Assembly (NCBI GenBank): GCA_036744795.1
Contig: DAIOHK010000004.1
Coordinates: 1-64,000 of the forward strand
Reading direction: 5' to 3'
Origin: UBA5486 sp036744795
GTDB taxonomy: Bacteria; Bacillota; UBA4882; UBA10575
Length of the DNA stretch: 64,000 nucleotides
The notes under the pieces are model-generated. The model saw nothing but the letters and a program-made list of their open reading frames with translations, had not been told where the DNA came from and made no database searches. A program made the translations under genes and the position numbers. The stretch's first letter is position 1. Every line of letters begins with the position of its first letter. Shown here piece after piece: positions 26,444-34,437 of the stretch.

Positions 26444-27329
26444 ACCAAAAATAGTTTATTATATCTTGTTTATTATACTTGTTCTTGCTGTGCTTGTAAT
26501 TATAAGAAACTTTATTTCAAAAGTCCCTTATCGAGAAAAATTGAATGCTGGTCAATTTGAAAGTAGCATGGACAAACCAGAGGTTTCTTTTGAAGAACTG
26601 GACTGGGGATCTTATAAAAATTTGTCGCAGGATTTAAAACTATGGGGAAAGAGTTTTTGCTGGAAATTAAATAAACCTAATGCCGAGAAAATTTTACCTG
26701 AATGGAATGAAGGGAACAAGGTTGTTTTTACCGAACAGGAAAGAGAAGCTTATGAATTAGAGTTAATGGAACACAAAGCTCTTTTAAAAGAAGCAGTAGA
26801 GCTCCGGCAAAAACAGTTTGATTTAGAATTGGAGGGTAGACTGAAACAAAAGGAGAATCAATATAGGTATGAAAGTATGAAGGCACAAGAAGCAAAAGAA
26901 AAGATGCAGACTGTAGAATTTACTGATTTTCAGAAAAAAATTGAGGAAGACTATTCATTAAAGCTTGCCAGTTTACATTTTAAATTGGAAATACCTGATC
27001 TACCGCCTGAACAAAAATTGTTACTAACGAATGAGGTTTTACGACTAGAAAAAGAGTTGAAGACGAAAATTAATGAAAAGGCTCGGGAATTGGAAGCAGA
27101 GTTACAAAAATTCAAAGATGAGAGAAACCGTATTACTACCGAAGAGCTTGAATCTTATTGTTTAAAGCTTAAGCAGGAAGGAAAACTCCGGTTTCAACAG
27201 GAAAAAGAGAAGCTTGAACAAGAATTATTAGAATGGAAACAAAGGAGGGAATCCGAAATGGGATTCCCTCGGGAAAGTATTATAAATATTAATAATAAGG
27301 AGGAAATTACATATGGCGACCTTAGGTGA
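26436..27329 (+). CDS. Membrane-anchored coiled-coil protein of unknown function
   Basis: I do not recognise this family. One N-terminal membrane helix (IVYYILFIILVLAVLVII) is followed by about 270 residues. Most of these form a very charged coiled coil rich in E, K and Q (for example LEKELKTKINEKARELEAEL). Its place after two Skp-like genes, overlapping the second and followed by lpxD with a 17-base overlap, suggests an envelope role and perhaps a third, enlarged Skp-like protein. ATG 26436 overlaps the previous stop with AGGAG only one base away; ATG 26418 is the alternative. Translation may be coupled. Confidence 0.7.
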   Translation: MNKPKIVYYILFIILVLAVLVIIRNFISKVPYREKLNAGQFESSMDKPEVSFEELDWGSYKNLSQDLKLWGKSFCWKLNKPNAEKILPEWNEGNKVVFTEQEREAYELELMEHKALLKEAVELRQKQFDLELEGRLKQKENQYRYESMKAQEAKEKMQTVEFTDFQKKIEEDYSLKLASLHFKLEIPDLPPEQKLLLTNEVLRLEKELKTKINEKARELEAELQKFKDERNRITTEELESYCLKLKQEGKLRFQQEKEKLEQELLEWKQRRESEMGFPRESIININNKEEITYGDLR

Positions 27330-28338
27330 ACTTGCGGAGCTGGTAAATGGGAAAGTGGTCGGAGATAGCGAAATAGAGATTAGTGGAGTTTCTGGGTTAG
27401 AGGATGCAAAGCTAGGAGAGATTTCTTTTGTGGCGACAACGAAAGTTCTAAATCTGGTAAAGACTAGTCAGGCTTCAGCTTTTATTTTTCCTCCCAATTT
27501 GAAGGATTTAGGATTTAAAGGTATTGAAGTAGATAATCCGCGGCTAGCTTTCGCACATATATTGTGGTATTTTAATCCAAAACCTGTTTTGCAAGAGGGG
27601 ATCCATCCTTCCGCAGTAATTGGCGAAGGGTTTAACTGTGATGCGGGTTGTCATATTAGTCCTTTGGTCTATATCGGGGATAATGTAAAACTTGGGAAAA
27701 GGGTAAATATTCATCCGGGCGTAGTAATTGAGGATAATGTAGAGATTGGTGATGATACTGAAATTTACTCTAATGTAGTAATTAGAGAGCGAACCATTAT
27801 TGGCCGCAAAGTAGTTATTCATCCGGGGACAGTGATTGGCGGCGATGGTTTTGGTTTTGTGACGGTTAATGGAGAACATTTCAAAGTTCCCCAAGTCGGC
27901 ATTGTAGTGATTGAGGATGAAGTAGAGATTGGTTCCAATGTAACTATTGATCGGGCAACTACTGGACAAACTCTGATTAAACGAGGTACTAAAATCGACA
28001 ATTTAGTACAGATTGGACATAATGTGGAAGTTGGACTCAATAACATTATTGTGGCAATGTCAGGGGTAGCAGGAAGTACAAAACTGGGTGAAAGAGTAAC
28101 AATGGCCGCACAATCCGGGATTACTGGTCATGTAACAATCGGGAATGATACGGTAGTGGCTGGTCGAGGAATGGTAATTAGTAGTCTTCCGCCGAATTCA
28201 TTTGTTTCCGGACAGCCTGCTCGTCCTCATGGAGAGGATATGCGGATTCAAGCTGCTGCTGGTAAATTACCTGAACTTTTAAGAACCATCCGGCAAATGG
28301 AAAAGCGTTTAGCGGAATTAGAAGGAAAGATAAAATAA
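27313..28338 (+). CDS. lpxD: UDP-3-O-acylglucosamine N-acyltransferase
   Basis: LpxD adds the N-linked hydroxyacyl chain in the third step of lipid A synthesis, in the cytoplasm. The N-terminal uridine-binding domain starts LGELAELVNGKVVGDSEIEI. A long run of hexapeptide repeats follows (VYIGDNVKLGKRVNIHPGVV and similar). The catalytic histidine is H236 in VQIGHNVEVG, and a C-terminal helix ends the protein. Its 341 residues match E. coli LpxD. ATG 27313 follows AAGGAGGAAA. The presence of lpxD in this block is direct evidence for a lipid A-containing outer membrane. No lpxC, fabZ or lpxA follows, so the rest of the pathway must lie elsewhere. Confidence 0.95.
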   Translation: MATLGELAELVNGKVVGDSEIEISGVSGLEDAKLGEISFVATTKVLNLVKTSQASAFIFPPNLKDLGFKGIEVDNPRLAFAHILWYFNPKPVLQEGIHPSAVIGEGFNCDAGCHISPLVYIGDNVKLGKRVNIHPGVVIEDNVEIGDDTEIYSNVVIRERTIIGRKVVIHPGTVIGGDGFGFVTVNGEHFKVPQVGIVVIEDEVEIGSNVTIDRATTGQTLIKRGTKIDNLVQIGHNVEVGLNNIIVAMSGVAGSTKLGERVTMAAQSGITGHVTIGNDTVVAGRGMVISSLPPNSFVSGQPARPHGEDMRIQAAAGKLPELLRTIRQMEKRLAELEGKIK

Positions 28339-28362
28339 GTTCAAATTTGATAAAATGACGAG

Positions 28363-28418
28363 ACCCCGGGAAGGTTTTATGCGCTTGTACGTAGAAAACT
28401 CTGTTCACCCGGGTTTTT
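28363..28418 (+). terminator. Hairpin with T run between lpxD and lptF
   Basis: ACCCCGGG (28363-28370) pairs with the CCCGGGT at 28408-28414, with GGTTTT/GAAAACT pairing inside, and a TTTTTGTTT tail follows. It may be a terminator or an attenuator within the envelope block. Confidence 0.6.
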
Positions 28419-28459
28419 GTTTATTTAAGCTTACAACTTTCTAGAGGGGCTTAATAATA

Positions 28460-29533
28460 ATGAGGATCATAGATCGGTATCTTTTACGTGAATATTTGAC
28501 CCAATTTATTTTTTGTACGGCTGGTTTTTTAGTTCTACTTATTGGTAATTTTATATTTGAAATATCCCATTTTTTAGTAGATAAACGAGCAACATTTCAA
28601 CTCATTTGTTTACTGGTTTATTATCAGATCCCTTATTTATTGATGGATGTTTTTCCTGCTGCAGTTCTGTTTGGAGTCTTTTTAAGTCTGGGGCGGTTAT
28701 CCAAAGATCGGGAGATGGATGTATTACGTACTTCTGGTTTGAGTTTTCCTGGGCTTACTTACCCGATTTTGGTTATTACTTTTTTTATGTGTATAGGGGC
28801 ATTTTATTTTAATGATTATGTGGTTCCCTTAGCTAATCACCGCTATGAGCAAGAAATAAGAAAAATGATTTATAAAGATTTTATCCCTTTTATTCAAGAG
28901 AATGTATTTTTTAAGGGCCCGGATGATCGGTATTTTTATATTCGCCGGATAAATGAAGAAAAAAAGGAAGTAGAAGGGGTTTTAATATATCAAGTAAAAA
29001 GGGGGAAATTTCCCCTGATGATTGCTGCTGCTTCGGGAGAGATTCAAGAGCAATGGTGGCATTTAAGAGATGGCCGCTATTATGAACTGGATGGCGACGG
29101 TATGATTACGGCCTTCTCAAGTTTTGATGAGATGATTGAGGATGTAGGGGAGGATCTCAGTTATTTTCTTGGTGAAAGCAAAGGTACGGATGAGATGACC
29201 CGTGAGGAACTGAAGAAACATATGGTTTTTCTTCAGAAAAGTGGAGCCAGTATCGCCCCGTTTGCTGTTACATATTATCTTAAAGTTGCCATTCCTTTTG
29301 CTGGGTTAATCCTGGCACTTCTGGGATTACCTTTTTCTACTTTAGTACCGAGAAATGGGCGGACTTGGGGTCTGGCAATTAGTCTTCTTCTTATTATGGT
29401 CTACTTTTTTACTACAGTCCTCTTTCGCGAATTGGGAACTTCAGAGGTTATTCAGCCTTTCTGGGCAGCATGGATACCAAATCTATTCTTCCTTGTACTG
29501 GGACTAATATTGCTATTTAGAGTGATCAAGTAA
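28460..29533 (+). CDS. LPS export permease, LptF/LptG (YjgP/YjgQ) family
   Basis: This is an inner-membrane permease of the Lpt machine that extracts LPS from the membrane. The start MRIIDRYLLREYLTQFIFC is characteristic. Three helices, a periplasmic beta-jellyroll (residues about 130-250) and three C-terminal helices follow. Residues such as GRLSKDREMDVLRTSG form the coupling helix region. In proteobacteria LptF and LptG form a heterodimer; only one gene is present here, so it may act as a homodimer or the partner lies elsewhere. The ATPase LptB is also absent. The start is ATG 28460. Confidence 0.9.
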   Translation: MRIIDRYLLREYLTQFIFCTAGFLVLLIGNFIFEISHFLVDKRATFQLICLLVYYQIPYLLMDVFPAAVLFGVFLSLGRLSKDREMDVLRTSGLSFPGLTYPILVITFFMCIGAFYFNDYVVPLANHRYEQEIRKMIYKDFIPFIQENVFFKGPDDRYFYIRRINEEKKEVEGVLIYQVKRGKFPLMIAAASGEIQEQWWHLRDGRYYELDGDGMITAFSSFDEMIEDVGEDLSYFLGESKGTDEMTREELKKHMVFLQKSGASIAPFAVTYYLKVAIPFAGLILALLGLPFSTLVPRNGRTWGLAISLLLIMVYFFTTVLFRELGTSEVIQPFWAAWIPNLFFLVLGLILLFRVIK

Positions 29534-29536
29534 AGG

Positions 29537-31759
29537 TTGGTGGCAACCGCCTTGAATAAAAAAATCTGGAAACATGGTATTTATATACTTTTATTCTTTT
29601 TTTTCTATTCCGCTCCAATTCAGGCTGCGGAGAAAGGATTGATTATTGCTGATCAATTTGTTGGAGATTATGAAAATGAACGTTTTGTGGCCAGAGGCAA
29701 TGTAACAGTTACTTACAAGGATTACGTTATTACCGGAGAGGAAATTTTTATTGATTTAACAAAAGACTTAATAAGTTCGCAACAGGCAGTTGAGGTTAAA
29801 GATCAGGAACGGACAGTTAAAGGTAAAAACTTTTATCTATATCTCCGCGATGATCAAGGTGAAATAGAAGATTATTCCTATGTTGATCAGTCCGATACAG
29901 GCGAACCACTAATCTTTAAAGGGAAAACAGCTGAAATAAAAGGTGAGGAATTACGATGCCAGGATTCCTCCTTTACTGGTTGTAATCTAGAAAATCCGCA
30001 TTATCATTTAACAGCTGAAAAAATGGAATATTATCCGGGTGATCGGTTGGAATTTTATTGGGTTTCCTATTGGGAGGGAAAGATTAGAATTTTAATCCTC
30101 CCCAAAATAGTCTTTTCTATACGGGAAGAGGATAATGATTTTGATGAATCTACTTTTGGCTATAATTATACTGATGGTTTTTTCTTAAAAATGGTGTACA
30201 AATATGCTTTAAGTAATAATCACCAAGGTAAACTGCTATTTGACTTAATTCAAGCTAAAGGTGTAGGGGAGGGAATTAAACATAATATTCGGATAGGAAC
30301 GGGTAAGGAATTAGAGGTGAGCCTCTATCATCTGGATAACCGTTTAACTGCGCATCATGATTATCAAATTATTTCTAACTGGCAACAGGAGATTGGTTCT
30401 CTTACCTATTCGGTAGGAGGCAATTATAATGATTTTGGATATCCGGAGTATAGGTTTAAAGGTAATATTTATTACAAAAGTAGTAATTGGCCGATTAATG
30501 GCCGGATTGAACTGGGTAGAAGGGGTTTAAATCCGGAGCTTTATATCTACCCCTGTAATTTGAGCCTATCATGGCGGCCGAACCGTCGTAGTCAACTGAA
30601 TTATAAGATTTCGTATTATTATCGACAGGATCTGGATACTTCAATGATCAAAAACCAGAAATACCAGAATGATTTAGATTTCCGGCAAACCTGGGATCTT
30701 TTTTCGCTAAAAAATTTTCAATTGCATGCTAAAGTTAAACAGGAATATAGTTATAGTGACCGCTTTCAAACCCCTTACTATCATGAACTCCCGGCAGTTA
30801 CTTTCCAGACCCCAGATTTGAACCTTGGTTTTCCGGGTTATTACAGAACTAATCTTGATTTCTTGCGATTAATAGAGGTGAAGGGAGATCAGGAGAAAGA
30901 GGGTTACCGTACAGAAATATTAATCCAGCGCCGGCCATTGGGGAGAAAACTTTGGCAAGCTGGTGGATTTACCTTGGATCTTGCTAATACGTATCGGTTC
31001 CAGCATTATCAGGTAGATGAAGGAGTTTTTGATCGGCAAGCATTGATGATTGGATTAACCGGGACAGAGAAGTTTACGCCCAAGTTTTCCTGGACAAATA
31101 CGGTAAGCTGGGTGGAAGCCGAAGGAGATGCCCCAGTAATAGAATTTCCTCGTTTAGTCCAAGGTTCGTACCATTTTCTACCAGGTGGTAATATAGCTAG
31201 TCGGTTACAGTATAATTCAAAGATTTTAACAGCCAACCTTTCTAGTGGTTATAATCTTAGTGGAGTGGATAATCCATGGCACCCTCTGCAGTTTACTGCG
31301 GCTTTAAATATTAATTCTGATAATACTTTGAGATTTAATGCTTCATATAATCCTAATCTCCGGCAGTATAATTATCTATATCTTACTGCTAAATGTAAAT
31401 ACCAGTCGAATAAGGATAATAATTTTTATCTGGACTTATATTATAATTTTTTAACGAAAAAATGGACGAGATTGGAAACAGAAGCTCAATTCAAACAAGA
31501 ATTGACAAAAAATTTGCAAGCAGATGTGAATATAAAATATAGTTTCTTTGGTGATGGTTTGGAAAAAGCAAGGTTAGGCTTGAATTATAATTGGCACTGC
31601 CGGGATCTGTTTTTTGGCTATGATTTGATAAGAGAAGAGTATTCATTTCAATTCTCTTATAAAGTATTTAAAGAAGCCGGTTTCGGTTTTGGTACAGGAC
31701 AGCAAGGATTTATCTGGACCGGAGCGGATGTTTGGGGGAATCAAGGTGGGACCTGGTAG
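29537..31759 (+). CDS. lptD: LPS-assembly protein LptD (OstA/Imp), outer membrane
   Basis: LptD is the barrel that places LPS on the cell surface. A signal peptide (YILLFFFFYSAPIQAAE) is followed by an OstA-type beta-jellyroll (IADQFVGDYENERFVARGNV). The usual transition comes next (CNLENPHYHLTAEKMEYYPG then RILILPKIVFSI), followed by a barrel of about 500 residues with alternating aromatic strands. Two cysteines (CQDSSFTGC) lie where the LptD disulfide cysteines occur. At 740 residues it is normal in size. The start could be TTG 29537, GTG 29540 or TTG 29552; none has an ideal spacing. It is four bases after the permease gene. No lptE was recognised. Confidence 0.88.
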   Translation: MVATALNKKIWKHGIYILLFFFFYSAPIQAAEKGLIIADQFVGDYENERFVARGNVTVTYKDYVITGEEIFIDLTKDLISSQQAVEVKDQERTVKGKNFYLYLRDDQGEIEDYSYVDQSDTGEPLIFKGKTAEIKGEELRCQDSSFTGCNLENPHYHLTAEKMEYYPGDRLEFYWVSYWEGKIRILILPKIVFSIREEDNDFDESTFGYNYTDGFFLKMVYKYALSNNHQGKLLFDLIQAKGVGEGIKHNIRIGTGKELEVSLYHLDNRLTAHHDYQIISNWQQEIGSLTYSVGGNYNDFGYPEYRFKGNIYYKSSNWPINGRIELGRRGLNPELYIYPCNLSLSWRPNRRSQLNYKISYYYRQDLDTSMIKNQKYQNDLDFRQTWDLFSLKNFQLHAKVKQEYSYSDRFQTPYYHELPAVTFQTPDLNLGFPGYYRTNLDFLRLIEVKGDQEKEGYRTEILIQRRPLGRKLWQAGGFTLDLANTYRFQHYQVDEGVFDRQALMIGLTGTEKFTPKFSWTNTVSWVEAEGDAPVIEFPRLVQGSYHFLPGGNIASRLQYNSKILTANLSSGYNLSGVDNPWHPLQFTAALNINSDNTLRFNASYNPNLRQYNYLYLTAKCKYQSNKDNNFYLDLYYNFLTKKWTRLETEAQFKQELTKNLQADVNIKYSFFGDGLEKARLGLNYNWHCRDLFFGYDLIREEYSFQFSYKVFKEAGFGFGTGQQGFIWTGADVWGNQGGTW

Positions 31760-32381
31760 AGTCCGGAGAGTGTTTAAGAAAAGCCTAATCTATTTTACTA
31801 TTCTATTAGTACTGGTTTTGTTCTATTTAGGTCTACATTCAGAAAGAGAGATCCCAGCTTCTTACCTTGAAAATAAAGGGTTTCTTCTTTATAATGCCAG
31901 TTATGAAGGTTGGGATGAGGCAAAAAGATTATGGGTTGTAGAGGCGGAGCAGATTTGGCAGGCTAAGGATGGAAGAAATCTTTTTTTTCAAGGAATTAAA
32001 AAGTTCCAATTCTTTCAGGAAGATGAGCGTTCTTTTTCTTTGCATGCCAATGAGGCCAAAATGGAGTTTAAAAAGGAACTATTAACGATTTATGAAGTAT
32101 CTGGTTTTATGGTGGAGGGGGAATTTACAACTAAAGAAGTTAAAATTAATACTAAAACCAAACAAGTATTATGTGAAAACAGGATCATCTTTCAGAAGGA
32201 AGGATTGAAAGTTGAAGCTGACCGGATGGAAGGAGATCTTAATGCAGAAGAATATCTCTTCTCGGGTAATCTTAAAGTGAAACAAAAAAACAATTATTCC
32301 CGGGGTAAGACTTTTCGATATTTTGCGAAAGAGGATTGTTTTGAAATTCAAGGTGAAGTGGAGGTGGAGCTGGAGTTATGA
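31746..32381 (+). CDS. lptC: LPS export protein LptC (inner-membrane anchored)
   Basis: LptC links the LptFG-B permease to the periplasmic bridge. One membrane helix (SLIYFTILLVLVLFYLGL) is followed by an LptC beta-jellyroll with text such as GFMVEGEFTTKEVKINTKTK. GTG 31746 has GGGGGAA upstream and overlaps the end of lptD by 14 bases; the in-frame ATG at 31689 lies deep inside lptD without a site. At 211 residues it matches the usual size. The stop overlaps the lptA start (ATGA). Confidence 0.85.
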   Translation: MGPGRVRRVFKKSLIYFTILLVLVLFYLGLHSEREIPASYLENKGFLLYNASYEGWDEAKRLWVVEAEQIWQAKDGRNLFFQGIKKFQFFQEDERSFSLHANEAKMEFKKELLTIYEVSGFMVEGEFTTKEVKINTKTKQVLCENRIIFQKEGLKVEADRMEGDLNAEEYLFSGNLKVKQKNNYSRGKTFRYFAKEDCFEIQGEVEVELEL

Positions 32382-33082
32382 AGAAACATTTACTAACATC
32401 CGGATTTCTCCTTCTTCTAATATTCTTTTGCTCCGGTGCACTACTGGCCAAGGAAAAGGGGATCTTCAAGGGAATCGACCGCTTTGGTGGTGATACTGAT
32501 GGAAAAAGCATGTTCATGGAGGGGGAAAATCTAGAGTATTTTCAAGGAGAGACTCATATTCGTTTTGATAGGGCTGAAATCATAGAAATGGATAATGGTT
32601 CAAGGCAAGTCAGTTTTATTGGAAGGGTTCATTTACAACACGAGGATCTAGTAGTCTCCGGAGAGCAGTTTCAATATAATACGGATAAAAAAAGTGGGAC
32701 TTTTACTGAAAATGTTGTTTTGGAGAGGAAAGAAGTTTTAAATGCAGAGGGTAAAATCGAGAAAGAAGGGATCAAGCTAACCTGTGGTTCATTGTTCCTG
32801 GATACGGAAGAAAAAAGTTTTATTGCAACTGAAAAACCTTTAATTAAACACAAGGATTTTGAAGGTAATGGTGGGAAAATTAGTTATCTTGATGCCATAG
32901 AGAAACTAACTATTACGGGTGGTTTTTATATTCTCAAAGAAAAGGAAGAGATTACGGGGGAAGAGATCTCGTTTGATTTAAAAGCAAAAACTTTTGAGGC
33001 CAAACGTGGAACAGGAACTCTTGAGGTAGTCTTTGAGATTGAAGAAGAGAAAGATGACGGGAAAATTGAGCAGGAAAAATGA
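32378..33082 (+). CDS. lptA: LPS transport protein LptA (OstA-like, periplasmic)
   Basis: LptA polymerises or docks as the periplasmic bridge between LptC and LptD. A signal peptide (LLLLIFFCSGALLAKE) is followed by repeated OstA strands (MEGENLEYFQGETHIRFDRA; VSGEQFQYNTDKKSGTF; TGEEISFDLKAKTFEAKRG). The order lptF-lptD-lptC-lptA with tight or overlapping spacing leaves little doubt about its function. At 234 residues it is slightly longer than E. coli LptA (185) because of an acidic C-terminal tail. It ends the envelope operon. Confidence 0.87.
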   Translation: MKKHLLTSGFLLLLIFFCSGALLAKEKGIFKGIDRFGGDTDGKSMFMEGENLEYFQGETHIRFDRAEIIEMDNGSRQVSFIGRVHLQHEDLVVSGEQFQYNTDKKSGTFTENVVLERKEVLNAEGKIEKEGIKLTCGSLFLDTEEKSFIATEKPLIKHKDFEGNGGKISYLDAIEKLTITGGFYILKEKEEITGEEISFDLKAKTFEAKRGTGTLEVVFEIEEEKDDGKIEQEK

Positions 33083-33130
33083 TTAATTGATTATGTGATC
33101 TCTTAAGGTTAGAGAGCCTTAGAGGAATAA

Positions 33131-33156
33131 TAAATAATTCAATTATGCAATTCCTA
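33131..33156. repeat. MITE-like remnant (right end only)
   Basis: AATTATGCAATTCCT at 33141-33155 is identical to the right end of the element at 4396-4547. Only this end remains, just before the yhaM ribosome binding site. Confidence 0.5.
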
Positions 33157-33179
33157 AATAAAGGGAGTGAGGTTAGGGG

Positions 33180-34247
33180 ATGCAAATTAAGGATATAGTA
33201 AAGGAAGGAACCGTTACAGGAACCTTTTTAATCCTGGATAGCCAGTGGCGGATAGCAAAAAACGGTAATGCTTTTGCTGCGATCCGGATTGGTGACCGGA
33301 GTGGTGAGATCCCTTTTAAAGTTTGGAGAATATCTGAAACAACTTTTAATGAATTAAAAAAAGGACAGATCATTAAAGTTCAAGCGATTGCCAAAAACTT
33401 TAATGGTACGCTTCAACTTGAGGCTGATGGAGAAGAGGAGTTTTACCGGGTTTGTCAGGAGGGAGAGTTTGAAGCATCTTTTTTTCTTCCAGTAACAGCC
33501 ATTAATATTGATGATTTGTGGAATATTATTGATAGTACAAGGCAGGAGATAAAAACTGAAGCTTATCAAGTACTCCTGGATAGTTTCTTTGGAGATGACA
33601 AATTTCGCAAGAAGTTTTCTTCTTCACCTGCAGCTATGCGCCATCACCATGCCTATCTGGGGGGGCTTTTAGAGCATACTGCCGGTGTTGTAGTTCTTTG
33701 CCGGGCAGCGGCCAGTCAATACGTTGAGGTTAACCGGGAATTATTACTCACTGGCGCACTGCTGCATGATATAGGTAAGATTCAATCCTATAAAGGGAGA
33801 CTTGGCTTTGAAGGGACAGACCAGGGAAAACTTATTGGTCATTTAGTACTTGGAGTTCAGATGGTAATGGAAGCGATTTATAAGCTTCGTGACTTCAGAG
33901 GGAATGAGTTTTTCCCTTCGACAATGGAATTACCATTGGTCCATCTTATGCTTAGCCATCATGGGAGATTGGAATGGGGTTCTCCGATGGAGCCTGTTCT
34001 TCTCGAAGCTTGCCTTCTTCATCATGCTGATCATATGGATGCCGAAGCGGCGAAGTTTAGGGAAGCCATCCGTAACCATCCTGAGGACGGCGGGGACTGG
34101 ACTGCTTATAATCCAACCTTAAAACGTTCGATTTATCTGCCGGACTTTGAATTTGTCGGTAATGAGCAACAGACAACCGAGGAAGAAATTATACAAACTT
34201 CGTTATTTGAAAATATTTATAGTGAAGATGTTGGAAAGAATGCTTGA
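33180..34247 (+). CDS. yhaM: 3'-5' exoribonuclease YhaM-like (OB fold plus HD domain)
   Basis: YhaM-type enzymes trim RNA or single-stranded DNA from the 3' end in the cytoplasm. Residues 5-100 form an OB-fold nucleic-acid-binding domain (TFLILDSQWRIAKNGNAFAA). The HD phosphohydrolase part has HHHAYLGGLLEHT near residue 155, the metal pair H196-D197 in LLHDIGK, and LSHHGRLEWGSP downstream. At 355 residues it is somewhat longer than B. subtilis YhaM (314). ATG 33180 follows AAAGGGAGTGAGG. It sits after the envelope block, but no functional link is needed. Confidence 0.85.
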   Translation: MQIKDIVKEGTVTGTFLILDSQWRIAKNGNAFAAIRIGDRSGEIPFKVWRISETTFNELKKGQIIKVQAIAKNFNGTLQLEADGEEEFYRVCQEGEFEASFFLPVTAINIDDLWNIIDSTRQEIKTEAYQVLLDSFFGDDKFRKKFSSSPAAMRHHHAYLGGLLEHTAGVVVLCRAAASQYVEVNRELLLTGALLHDIGKIQSYKGRLGFEGTDQGKLIGHLVLGVQMVMEAIYKLRDFRGNEFFPSTMELPLVHLMLSHHGRLEWGSPMEPVLLEACLLHHADHMDAEAAKFREAIRNHPEDGGDWTAYNPTLKRSIYLPDFEFVGNEQQTTEEEIIQTSLFENIYSEDVGKNA

Positions 34248-34437
34248 AGAGTAAGTAACCACTCACACTGGCTACTACTACCAAGAATGCTGAATGAAGA
34301 AATCCAATTTCACTGCTGAAACAACATTCTGACCAGGCTGGGTGGAGTATCTATACGAGCGACCAGCGACGAGTTACTAGCTGCATTTTCTAAGGAGAAG
34401 TTATTCAGCTGCAAGCATGTAGAAAAGGAAGAGATTA
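34248..34437. repeat. Intergenic repeat family 2, copy B
   Basis: This gap carries AGAATGCTGAATGAAGAAAT (34284-34303), also present at 50148-50167, followed in both by an ACTGC-GAAACAAC block. It also carries GAGCGACCAGCGACGAGT and GCATTTTCTAAGGAG, shared with copy A at 2.8 kb. The repeat text continues beyond the mtaB start codon into coding sequence. No gene is visible in the gap itself. Confidence 0.6.

Noticed and set aside
27544..27969. Minus-strand frame antisense to lpxD
   Set aside because: It mirrors the regular hexapeptide repeats of lpxD in another frame, and its asparagine/tyrosine-rich composition is an artefact.
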